Shown here: piece by piece, positions 14,686 through 22,071 of the stretch | Layout of the letters: every line of letters starts with the position of its first letter | How positions within the stretch are numbered: the stretch's first letter is position 1 | Source of the DNA: DATKXO01 sp035528995 | GTDB taxonomy: Bacteria > Planctomycetota > Phycisphaerae > UBA1845 | DNA: 36,641 nt | Assembly (NCBI GenBank): GCA_035528995.1 | Contig: DATKXO010000150.1 | Coordinates: forward strand, 1-36,641 | Direction of reading: 5' to 3' | Made by a program: the position numbers and the translations under genes | The notes under the pieces: model-generated | Seen by the model: the letters and a program-made list of their open reading frames with translations, nothing else | What the model was told of the DNA's origin: nothing | The model's database searches: none

Positions 14686-15612
14686 CTACGGCGTCGGACG
14701 TGCGGTGGGACGCCGCCGCAGGAGGATCACGCCGGCCGCCAGAAGCACGCCGCCCATGGACAGTGCGCCCCATGAAGAAAGTGCCGGCACTGATCCTGAC
14801 GGACCCTGGGAGATGTACTCCAGGCCGCGGAGATCGACATCCAGAACGTCGAACACGGGTCCGAGAATCTCGCCCGTGAGCGGGTCCAGTCTGGCGAATA
14901 CGCCATTGCTCGTTCCGCCCACCGCGTAGAGGTCGCCGCCGGGGGTGAAGGCGAGCGACTGATGCACTCCGACGTCGATCGTCGCGATCAGGTGCGTCTC
15001 CGCGTCGTCCAGGTCGATGGTGATGAGTCGCGTGGCCGCCGAGCCGGTTGGGCTGACTCCGTAAAGTATGCCCTCAGGCGAGAAGGCCAGGCCCTGGACG
15101 ACGACCGTTGCTCCGTTGAACGAGCCGATGGTGGTCAGACTTCCGTCGTCGAGATCGACCACGGAGAGGTCGTGTCCGATGGAGACGAAATGGCTGACGT
15201 AGAGCTCGCCGGAGGGCGAGAAGGCCATGCCTCGCACGTCGGCAGCCACCGACACTTCGAACACCAGGTCCCCGGCCTGGGGGTCGATTCGATAGATCTC
15301 CGCATCGCCACCGATCACGTAGGAACAGACCGCGTAATGCTCTCCATCCGGCGCCCGAGCCAAGGCCTGTAGATGCTCCGGCATGTCGTCCCGCGTCGGC
15401 CCGACCTGGCCCGAATCCCCATCCAGGTGGACGAACGTGCCGTCCCAGCCGACGGCATGAAACAAAGGGGCCGCCGAGGCAACGGCGGGCAGGAGCAACG
15501 CTATGGCCGGCACGAGAGTCCGTGACCGCATACCGGCGACTCGCGCAGCCTGGGCCGTTCGCTTCGTCCAACGGCACGTCGGTCGTTCCCGGCCCTTTCC
15601 ACGGTTCGTCAC
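14686..15612 (-). CDS. Secreted beta-propeller-like protein with an IPTL-CTERM-type sorting tail
   Basis: A 308-aa exported protein. The GTG start at 15612 has GGGAGGA six bases upstream. A long basic N-region precedes the hydrophobic signal core (about 31-48, ending AVASA). The body carries repeated blades of the form FSPSGELYVS, FSPEGILYGV and FTPGGDLYAVGG, like NHL/WD-type propeller repeats. The C-terminus (275-308) has VPALSSWG, a hydrophobic helix and a triple Arg. This is the layout of the IPTL-CTERM sorting signal, where the core motif is I-P-T-L-S-x-W-G. It is therefore probably surface-processed or anchored. Substrate unknown; no sortase-like gene lies in the window. Confidence 0.8.
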   Translation of the reverse strand: MTNRGKGRERPTCRWTKRTAQAARVAGMRSRTLVPAIALLLPAVASAAPLFHAVGWDGTFVHLDGDSGQVGPTRDDMPEHLQALARAPDGEHYAVCSYVIGGDAEIYRIDPQAGDLVFEVSVAADVRGMAFSPSGELYVSHFVSIGHDLSVVDLDDGSLTTIGSFNGATVVVQGLAFSPEGILYGVSPTGSAATRLITIDLDDAETHLIATIDVGVHQSLAFTPGGDLYAVGGTSNGVFARLDPLTGEILGPVFDVLDVDLRGLEYISQGPSGSVPALSSWGALSMGGVLLAAGVILLRRRPTARPTP

Positions 15613-15929
15613 AGGGCGTCCTCCCGGACTGGCGCTGCGTTCTTCTTTCCGCCCGGCCGGAACGCGCGCCCGGCACTGGGTGCACCGGACGGGCCGACTG
15701 CCCTACGGGAATAGACGGCGGACCGACCGGTTCGCTTATGCAGAAATCTATGGTAATCGAAAGGGACCGGGCGATTCCACGCGAATTGCGCGCCGTAGAC
15801 CGTGCCTGCCCACGTCGGATAGAGCTGCCGGATGGTTTCGGCCGGCGGGCGACTTGGCTTTTGGTGGCGGGCGGCCTACGATACGTCAGCCGCTTGTAGA
15901 CAAAACCCGCAGCCTTAGGGAGTCAAACC
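15613..15929. other. Divergent intergenic region (317 bp)
   Basis: This lies between the minus-strand propeller gene and the plus-strand small lipoprotein gene. An AT-richer patch at about 15733-15770 stands out from the GC-rich surroundings and may hold the promoter of the minus-strand gene, though no clean -35/-10 pair was found for it. The plus-strand promoter at 15854-15882 is clear. No gene is seen. Confidence 0.5.
15854..15882 (+). promoter_or_regulatory. Promoter of the small lipoprotein gene
   Basis: TTGGCT (15854-15859), a 17-nt spacer and TACGAT (15877-15882). The start would be near 15889, about 40 nt before the ATG. The spacing and the nearby strong Shine-Dalgarno sequence support it. 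Confidence 0.5.
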
Positions 15930-16205
15930 ATGAGACGGCTTAGACTGTGGGTGTGGGTCCTGGTCGCAGTTCTCCTCGTTCCCAGCCTGGGGTGCCACAA
16001 GCGAAGCGGTTCGCGGTACTACCACGATCAGCGTCCTGCTTACGTCGTCCGGGAGCACCACCGCGAGCGGTACCGGGAGCGCCGCGTGTACCACCGCGGG
16101 CCCAGCCACCGGGAATACCCCCAGGAGCGCTACAGCATCTACCGCCAGCCCGATCGAGGACACGATCGCGACTCGCACGAGCGGCGCGGGCACGAGCGGC
16201 GTTAG
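15930..16205 (+). CDS. Small Arg/Tyr/His-rich probable lipoprotein
   Basis: A 91-aa protein of unknown function. The N-terminus MRRLRLW, a hydrophobic stretch and then VPSLGC give a signal peptide with a lipobox-like end at Cys22, although Ser at -3 is not ideal. The mature part is extraordinarily rich in Arg, His, Tyr and Glu (repeated YRER, HRER and HERR patterns) with almost no hydrophobic residues, so it is probably disordered. GGGAG lies eight bases before the ATG and a good promoter lies upstream, which favours a real gene. A role in binding nucleic acid, polyphosphate or metal at the envelope is only a guess. Confidence 0.7.
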   Translation: MRRLRLWVWVLVAVLLVPSLGCHKRSGSRYYHDQRPAYVVREHHRERYRERRVYHRGPSHREYPQERYSIYRQPDRGHDRDSHERRGHERR

Positions 16206-16365
16206 ATCGCCCCAGGACGGCCATATCAAGGCGGAACCCGTCGCCGAACTGCGGGCCGGCCAATCGGTCGCCGCGCAGGTCGAGCGTGGGCTTTTCGTTG
16301 CTGTTCCGTTCTCTAACGGGCGTGGAGGTCCGGCTGATTCCGCGCCTGCGACGTCGTCTCGGGGC

Positions 16366-16394
16366 TTGTCAGGAGCGTGCATCGACGGTATACA
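16366..16394 (+). promoter_or_regulatory. Promoter of tRNA-Tyr
   Basis: TTGTCA (16366-16371), 17 nt and TATACA (16389-16394), near consensus. Transcription would begin near 16401, about 47 nt before the tRNA. The rest of 16206-16365 shows no gene. Confidence 0.6.
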
Positions 16395-16447
16395 ACCGGG
16401 GATGCTGGAGCGTCGGCGGCCGCGTGGATCGGGTCGCCGCTGGTTCC

Positions 16448-16530
16448 GGGGGTGTACCCAAGTGGCCAAAGGGGACGGGCTGTAAACCCGTTGGCGTTTG
16501 CCTTCCTAGGTTCGAATCCTAGCGCCCCCA
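16448..16530 (+). tRNA. tRNA-Tyr (anticodon GUA)
   Basis: An 83-nt class II tRNA. The acceptor stem GGGGGTG/CGCCCCC has one G-U pair, and discriminator A is at 16530. The anticodon arm ACGGG-CTGTAAA-CCCGT gives GUA. A long variable arm and T-arm CTAGG-TTCGAAT-CCTAG follow. No CCA is encoded. Downstream, CGGCCC...GGGCCG followed by TCTCTTTA (about 16546-16590) might act as a weak terminator. Confidence 0.95.
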
Positions 16531-16720
16531 GTTGAATCATCCGCTGCCGGCCCGGTCCGTGGGGCCGCTCGTGGGGCCGTCTCTTTATCGCAGGTGGGGC
16601 AGGGCGATCGCAACCGGCGGACCGTGCAGGCCGATAACAGTATCGTATGCGCCGGTGGCCCGGCGAGGACCACCCCGTTTCATTGACCCGCCCGGACGGC
16701 GGTGACCGGACCGAAGCCGG

Positions 16721-17620
16721 ATGAGAATCCGAGACGCGATCGACACCAACCCGCCCACCCTCTCGTTCGAGTTCTTCCCGCCCAAGGACGAGATCGGCTT
16801 CTGGGACCTGTACCGGACGATCGAGTCGCTGCGGCCGCTGAACCCCACCTACGTGTCGGTCACCTACGGTGCCGGCGGAGCGACGCGCAGGAAGACCATC
16901 GAGCTGGTGGTCCGCATCAAGACGGACATCGGCATCGAGAGCATGGCCCACCTGACCTGCGTAGGGTCCCCGCGTCAGGAGCTGGCCGGCATCCTGGACG
17001 AGCTGAAGCAACGGGACGTGGTGAACGTGCTGGCCCTCCGCGGTGATCCTCCCGAGGGCCAGCGGGAGTTCACCAGAACGGAGGGGGGCTTCGCCCACGC
17101 CAACGAACTGGTGGCGTTCATCCGCGACCGGCATCAGGACAGCTTCTGTCTGGGGGCGGCCTGCTATCCGGAGGGGCATCCGGAATGCAACGATCCGCAA
17201 ACGGACCTGGACAACCTCAAGCGTAAGGTCGATGCCGGCGTCGACTTCCTGATCAGCCAGCTCTTCTTCAACAACGACGACTTCCTTGCCTTTCGGGACC
17301 GGGCAGCCGCCGCTGGAATCGACGTGCCCATCATCGCCGGGCTGATGCCCGTCCTCAGCGCCCGGCAGGTCAGGCGCTTCACGGAGATGTGCGGGGCCGC
17401 CATCCCGCCAACGTTGCTCGAGCAGATTGAGGCCGTCGAGGACGATCCCGAAGCGGTCCGCCAGGTGGGGATGTACCACACGACGCAGCAGTGCCACGGG
17501 CTGATCGATGAGGGCGTGGCCGGCATTCACTTCTACACGCTGAACCGCTCGACGGCGACGCGGGCGATGTTCCAGCAGCTCAAGCCGCGGTTGGTCCGCC
17601 AGCCGCAGGCGCGGTCCTAG
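16721..17620 (+). CDS. metF: Methylenetetrahydrofolate reductase
   Basis: MetF reduces 5,10-methylene-THF to 5-methyl-THF using FAD, supplying methyl groups for methionine synthesis. The protein is 299 aa, a normal bacterial length, and a TIM barrel throughout. The catalytic Glu lies in SFEFFPPK (E17). YVSVTYGAGGATR, MAHLTCVG, VNVLALRGDPP and GAACYPEGHPE are family hallmarks, and the C-terminal GVAGIHFYTLNRS closes the barrel. The ATG has only a weak GG-rich upstream sequence. It stands alone between tRNA-Tyr and an unknown gene; no metH or other methionine gene is adjacent. Confidence 0.95.
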   Translation: MRIRDAIDTNPPTLSFEFFPPKDEIGFWDLYRTIESLRPLNPTYVSVTYGAGGATRRKTIELVVRIKTDIGIESMAHLTCVGSPRQELAGILDELKQRDVVNVLALRGDPPEGQREFTRTEGGFAHANELVAFIRDRHQDSFCLGAACYPEGHPECNDPQTDLDNLKRKVDAGVDFLISQLFFNNDDFLAFRDRAAAAGIDVPIIAGLMPVLSARQVRRFTEMCGAAIPPTLLEQIEAVEDDPEAVRQVGMYHTTQQCHGLIDEGVAGIHFYTLNRSTATRAMFQQLKPRLVRQPQARS

Positions 17621-17663
17621 GACCGACGGGGCGATCGGTCGGGCTCGGTCCTACCGCCGCGGG

Positions 17664-17768
17664 CAATGCGCTATATCTTTATGTTTCAAAAGTAGTTATG
17701 CACGGTATCGCGCCTGTGACTTATCCGGCCGGGGTGCCCGGGCGCGGACCGTTGGGCGAGTCCGCGCC
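17664..17768. other. AT-rich patch and 9-bp hairpin downstream of metF
   Basis: Bases 17664-17702 are sharply AT-richer than their surroundings and end in TTATGCACG (17696-17704), which differs from a DnaA-box consensus by one base. A hairpin follows: GGCGCGGAC (17741-17749)/GTCCGCGCC (17760-17768). There is no T-run, so this is not a standard terminator. It may be the promoter region of the next gene. Confidence 0.35.
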
Positions 17769-17850
17769 GGGATCAAGTTTCCGAGTCCGTCGGGTCGATA
17801 ACTACTCCCGACAGGGGTGACAGGCACTGACCGAAAGGAGTCGGTCCAGG

Positions 17851-18519
17851 ATGAGCGCATGGATGCGGAACGAAGAGCGTGAGGCCACAGAGGCCCGGCG
17901 GCAGCGGCCTGTCGTGCCCCATCGGATCACCTTCGCTGCGGCCGGTGACGGAGCACTCGGCTCCGACGAGGTGACAGCACCGACTGACGTGTTTCTCGAG
18001 GTCACCGAGCCGGGCGGCGACATCGCCGACTGGTTCGATGATATCTGGTGGGCGGAGGTTCTGCGCCGTTGGGGCGACCACTCCCTGACGGTTCACGTGT
18101 TGCCTTCCCGCCAGGCGTTGCTTCATTCGGTCGTGCTTCACCACGTGGCCATGGTTCGGCGTGTCGCGCCGGGTTGGCGCGTGATCGGCTACGGCTATTG
18201 CGGCGAGATCGTCGCGGAGGCCGAACTGGAAGCTCTGGCCACCAGCGCGTACGACCAGGTTCGCCTTGTGGAGAGCGATCGCCCGGGCTTGGGTGACGGA
18301 CATCACCCGCGTGCGCTCGGCTTCGAGGATCTGTTGGCACGTGTGCGTCGGCTCCAGGTAGAGCGTGGGGCGACACGGCCGATCCTGGTGCGGGCCGCCT
18401 CGGTTCCGCCGGTGCCGGGCGAGCGCCCCACAGAGGGTGGTCGCCAGGGCGAGGCGGCCGGAAGCGATGAGGGCACGAGTCGCGGACAGCCGGTGCCGGT
18501 AAGCGGCCGGCGGCAGTAG
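17851..18519 (+). CDS. Conserved-looking protein of unknown function
   Basis: A 222-aa soluble protein matching no family I recognise. The N-terminal 35 residues are charged. The middle (about 45-165) is a compact alpha/beta region with distinctive runs such as DWFDDIWWAEVLRRWGDH, LHHVAMVRRVAPGWRV and IGYGYCGEIV. The last 50 residues are Gly/Pro/Arg-rich and probably disordered. AAGGAG lies about 11 bases before the ATG. A long minus-strand frame overlaps it, but that frame is Arg/His/Pro-rich and looks like a shadow. Function not assigned. Confidence 0.68.
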   Translation: MSAWMRNEEREATEARRQRPVVPHRITFAAAGDGALGSDEVTAPTDVFLEVTEPGGDIADWFDDIWWAEVLRRWGDHSLTVHVLPSRQALLHSVVLHHVAMVRRVAPGWRVIGYGYCGEIVAEAELEALATSAYDQVRLVESDRPGLGDGHHPRALGFEDLLARVRRLQVERGATRPILVRAASVPPVPGERPTEGGRQGEAAGSDEGTSRGQPVPVSGRRQ

Positions 18520-18710
18520 AACAAAACGGTTTCCGACGCGGCGAGCCATAGGCTGCGCCGCATTCGCCTCCTTCTTCCCCGAACCTCCGTCTCCTTTGGC
18601 GGGCGGTCCTTGGCGGATCGCCCGCCGCGTCTTTGGGTGCGCCGGGCCAACGGTCGGCAGGGTGGGTTTGCGCTAGCACGCCCCGTTTGCACTCGGTACG
18701 ATGTCGGCCG

Positions 18711-19952
18711 ATGGGTCTGATCGTGCAGAAATTCGGTGGTACCAGTGTCGCGGACGCGGAGAAGATCCACCGGGCCGCACGCCGGGCGATCCGAGCCGGC
18801 ATGGACGGCAAGCAGGTGGTGATGGTGGTGTCGGCCATGGGCCGAACCACTGACGAGCTGCTGGCACTGGCCCGCGAGGTCTCGGCCAATCCGCCGCGGC
18901 GCGAACTGGACATGCTGCTGACCACCGGGGAGCAGGTGTCCATCGCCCTGATGGCCATGGCGATCGACGCGGCCGGACACGAGGCCATCAGTCTGACGGC
19001 CGGCCAGCTCGGCCTGGTGACCGACAGCGCCTACACTCGGGCCCGTATCCAAACCATCCACAAGGCCCGGCTGGACCGCGAGCTGGCGGCCGGCAAGGTC
19101 GTGATCGTGGCCGGCTTTCAGGGCATCGACGCCAGCGGCGAGATCACCACGCTGGGGCGCGGGGCCTCCGACACGACGGCCGCGGCGCTGGCGGCCGTGC
19201 TCGATGCCGAGATCTGCGAGATTTACACCGACGTCGACGGCGTCTACACGGCCGACCCGCGGATCGTCCCCGCGGCCGGCAAGATTGACAAGATCAGTTA
19301 TGACGAGATGCTGGAGATGGCCGGCTCCGGGGCCGGCGTGATGCACTCGCGGGCCATCGAGTTCGCCAAGAAATTCAACGTACCCATCCACGTGCGCAGT
19401 GCGCTCACCGACGCACCGGGGACCTTGATCATGGCCGAAACCGAGGGAATGGAAGAGATTACGGTCCGTGGGGCGACCCTCAAGGAGGACCTGGCGGGCG
19501 TCGTGCTGACCGGCGTGCCCAACCGGGCCGGCATCGCCGCGGAGATCTTCACCGAGCTCGCCCAACGACAGGTGCTCATCGACGACATCACCCAGACCAT
19601 TTACGAGGACGGGCGGATCGCCAACATCGGTTTCTCGACGACCACGGCGTATCTGCGCGAAGCCCGGGCGGCCTGCGAGCGCGTCCGTGACAAGCTGGGC
19701 CTCGGTGGCGTGGAGATCGACGAAGACGTTTCCAAGATTAGCGTCATCGGTGTGGGCATGCGGTCGCACACCGGCGTGGCGGCCAAGATGTTCGAAGCTC
19801 TTTCCGAAGCCGGCATCAACATCGAGACCATCTCCACCAGTGAGATCGTGATCAGTTGCATCGTCCGTCACCAGGACGGCCCGAGGGCTCTGCAGGCCGT
19901 CCACAGCGCTTTCGGCCTGGATCAGACGAGTTCGTCGAGCCTCCAGGCCTGA
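18711..19952 (+). CDS. lysC: Aspartate kinase
   Basis: This enzyme phosphorylates aspartate, the first step towards lysine, threonine, methionine and diaminopimelate. It is a monofunctional enzyme of 413 aa. KFGGTSV at 7-13 starts the kinase domain, TTLGRGASDTTAAALAA carries the substrate site, and YTDVDGVYTADPR follows. Two ACT-type regulatory repeats occupy about 260-410 (VVLTGVPNRAGIAAEIF, and SKISVIGVGMRSHTGVAAKM with INIETISTSEI), implying feedback inhibition. ATG 18711 is the family start. A TACGAT box at 18697-18702 lies so close that the mRNA could be nearly leaderless; no Shine-Dalgarno sequence is visible. Confidence 0.96.
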   Translation: MGLIVQKFGGTSVADAEKIHRAARRAIRAGMDGKQVVMVVSAMGRTTDELLALAREVSANPPRRELDMLLTTGEQVSIALMAMAIDAAGHEAISLTAGQLGLVTDSAYTRARIQTIHKARLDRELAAGKVVIVAGFQGIDASGEITTLGRGASDTTAAALAAVLDAEICEIYTDVDGVYTADPRIVPAAGKIDKISYDEMLEMAGSGAGVMHSRAIEFAKKFNVPIHVRSALTDAPGTLIMAETEGMEEITVRGATLKEDLAGVVLTGVPNRAGIAAEIFTELAQRQVLIDDITQTIYEDGRIANIGFSTTTAYLREARAACERVRDKLGLGGVEIDEDVSKISVIGVGMRSHTGVAAKMFEALSEAGINIETISTSEIVISCIVRHQDGPRALQAVHSAFGLDQTSSSSLQA

Positions 19953-19961
19953 GGCCGGGCC

Positions 19962-20585
19962 ATGGCCCGCCGACGAAAGACACCCGCATCCATCACCCTG
20001 CCGCCGATCTGGCGGCGCCGGCCGATTCTGACGCTGGTCCTGGTGCTGCTCGTCGGCCTGATGGTCTATGGGCGGGTCTTCGCCGGGCTCGGTCAGAATG
20101 ACGATTACACGCGATATCACGACAAGGTTTTCGAGGTGGCCTACCTCGTGGACGGGGACACGCTGGACATCGACGTCCCCGACGGGCGACATCCGACGAC
20201 GCGCATCCGGCTGTGGGGCGTGGATGCCCCGGAGGTGACAGGCGGGCGACAGCGGGGCATGCACTACGGCAGCGAGGCTTCCGCGTTCGCCAAACGCCGC
20301 CTGATGGGCCGACGGGTGCGCGTGGTGCTTTCGCCGAGCAGGACGCGCGGCAAGTACGGCCGGCTGCTGGCCTACGTGTATCTGGAGCCGTCCGGCGTGA
20401 TGTTCAACGAGCTGCTGCTCGAGAACGGCTACGCCTACGCCGACCGGCGCTTCCCCCATCCCTACAAACGGCAGTTCAAGTCCATCGAAGAACGGGCCCG
20501 CAAACAGGGCGTGGGTCTGTGGGCCGACGTGACCGCCGATCAGATGCCGGAATGGCGCCGGCGGATGGAAGGTCGGGCGGAGTGA
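19962..20585 (+). CDS. Membrane-anchored thermonuclease (SNase-like)
   Basis: A staphylococcal-nuclease-fold enzyme, 207 aa, cleaving nucleic acid with Ca2+. A membrane anchor (about 21-40) follows a basic start, so the catalytic domain should lie outside the cytoplasm. The SNase active-site set is present: DGDT (64-67), R83, D88 and E91 in RIRLWGVDAPE, and R134 in GKYGRLLAYVY. The C-terminal KQGVGLWAD is typical of this branch. It starts 10 nt after the aspartate kinase stop and is probably cotranscribed. No DNA-uptake genes lie nearby. Confidence 0.9.
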   Translation: MARRRKTPASITLPPIWRRRPILTLVLVLLVGLMVYGRVFAGLGQNDDYTRYHDKVFEVAYLVDGDTLDIDVPDGRHPTTRIRLWGVDAPEVTGGRQRGMHYGSEASAFAKRRLMGRRVRVVLSPSRTRGKYGRLLAYVYLEPSGVMFNELLLENGYAYADRRFPHPYKRQFKSIEERARKQGVGLWADVTADQMPEWRRRMEGRAE

Positions 20586-20681
20586 GAAGTCAGGATCGAA
20601 GCCTCTCACCGAGCGCAGCGGGCGCCAGGCGGATCACTCGGCGGCGCCGAGGCGGATGAAGACCACATCTTCGTGTTCAGG

Positions 20682-21848
20682 TCATCCGGCGTTGTCGATC
20701 ATCTGCAGGAGAATCTGCGCCGTGTTCTCGGGGGCGCCGGTCTTGACCAACGGGTCGATCAGGGCGGCCAGTTGGTTCGACATGCTCCGCCGGGCCTCGG
20801 GGTCGCAGAGCAGGGCGATGGCCCGGTCCGCGATGGGACGCGTCGACGTGTAGTAGGGCATGAACTCGGGCACGAGTTCGCGCCCGGCCAGGATGTTGAC
20901 CAGCGAGAGATGCCGCGTGCGGATAAGCCATCGGCCGATCAGGCGATACGCCCAGCGGCTGGCGTTGTACATGACGATCATCGGGGTGTGGCGATAGGCC
21001 ACCTCGAGCGTGGCCGTGCCCGAGGCGACCAGGGCCAGATCGGCCGCGGTGAGCAGGTCGTCGTTGCGGTCCTGGTAGGCGGCGATGGGCAAGCCCGACG
21101 CGGCGACGTGAGACTCGACCGCCGCCCGGACTACCGGGTTGGCCACCGAGACGCCGACGTGGGCGTCGGGAAACCGGGCCAGAATCCGACCCGCCAATTC
21201 GAGTTGCCCGGGCAGCACCTCCTGTACGACGTGCAGCCGCGATCCGGGCAGAAGGGCGACGACGGGTCCGCCCTGTTTACGAATTGAAGTCACACCGTCC
21301 GAGCTCGGCGGGCGCTGGGCCAGCGAATCGAACAACGGATGCCCCACGTACGTGGCGTCCACGTGACGGTCCCGGAAATATTCCTCCTCGAACGGGAGGA
21401 TGACGGCCATACGATCGACGCGACGACGCACGCGGCGGATGCGGAACGCTCCCCAGGCCCACAGTTGCGGGGCAATGAAGTACAGGACGGGGATGCCGCA
21501 GCGCTTGGCCTGGCGGGCAATCCGGAGGTTGAGCGTGGGGGAATCGACCACGACCGCGGCGGCGAACGGCTGCTCCCGCAGGTGCCGCTTAGTGGCGGCC
21601 AACAGCTTGCAGGCGGGCGCCACGGCTCTGACTGCGCCCAGGAGCATGGCGGAATGGGCGGTCATGTCGAAGATGCCGTCGCAGCCGGCCGCCCGCATGG
21701 CCGGGCCGGCCACGCCCATGAACCGCACCTCGGGACGGAGCTTTCCGACGGCCCGGATGAGCCCGGCCGCGTGCATATCGGCGCTGGGCTCGCAGGCCGA
21801 GATGAAGACCAGCGGTCCGCGGCTGTTTCCGGGTGGAAGCGGGTTCAT
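20682..21848 (-). CDS. lpxB: Lipid-A-disaccharide synthase
   Basis: LpxB joins UDP-2,3-diacylglucosamine and lipid X to form the lipid A disaccharide at the inner membrane, so the organism probably makes an LPS-type outer membrane. The protein is 388 aa with two Rossmann-like halves. Recognisable are VVDSPTLNLRIA, LYFIAPQLWAWG, ATYVGHPLFDS, VALLPGSR and ASGTATLEVA. The usual N-terminal GEASGD is ACEPSAD here, a clear departure, and the residue pattern after LLPGSR also differs from the common E-I. ATG 21848 was chosen at the family start; upstream frame extension is unsupported. It diverges from rpsB across a 223-nt gap. Confidence 0.92.
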   Translation of the reverse strand: MNPLPPGNSRGPLVFISACEPSADMHAAGLIRAVGKLRPEVRFMGVAGPAMRAAGCDGIFDMTAHSAMLLGAVRAVAPACKLLAATKRHLREQPFAAAVVVDSPTLNLRIARQAKRCGIPVLYFIAPQLWAWGAFRIRRVRRRVDRMAVILPFEEEYFRDRHVDATYVGHPLFDSLAQRPPSSDGVTSIRKQGGPVVALLPGSRLHVVQEVLPGQLELAGRILARFPDAHVGVSVANPVVRAAVESHVAASGLPIAAYQDRNDDLLTAADLALVASGTATLEVAYRHTPMIVMYNASRWAYRLIGRWLIRTRHLSLVNILAGRELVPEFMPYYTSTRPIADRAIALLCDPEARRSMSNQLAALIDPLVKTGAPENTAQILLQMIDNAG

Positions 21849-21985
21849 ATCGAGGCAGCGCCTTCGCTGAGGGGGCTTCAGGCCGGGGGGAGACTTTACC
21901 GGCCCGGCATCGCAGTGGCAACCGGCGGAGTTGGCCCGCGACCGGTGCCAGAGGCCCGGCGGCCAGGGATTTTGTCGATCGGGCC

Positions 21986-22013
21986 TTGATTCGCGGGCGA
22001 ATCCTGCTAGGCT
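21986..22013 (+). promoter_or_regulatory. Promoter of rpsB
   Basis: TTGATT (21986-21991), a 16-nt spacer and TAGGCT (22008-22013). The start would be near 22020, about 50 nt before the TTG start codon, within the rpsB/lpxB divergent gap. Confidence 0.5.
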
Positions 22014-22071
22014 CTTGCGATTCCGGCCCGTACGGTCACGTGCGAGGTAGGTCCAGCGGAGGAGGTGTGGT

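Noticed and set aside
17696..17704. Replication origin at the DnaA-box-like site
   Set aside because: One near-match only, no dnaA/dnaN/gidA neighbours and no box cluster.
17773..18549. 258-residue minus-strand frame over the unknown gene
   Set aside because: Arg/His/Pro-rich with no Shine-Dalgarno sequence; the plus-strand frame has AAGGAG and more protein-like composition.
18303..20609. 768-residue minus-strand frame opposite aspartate kinase
   Set aside because: Antisense shadow; the plus strand carries clear aspartate kinase and thermonuclease motifs.
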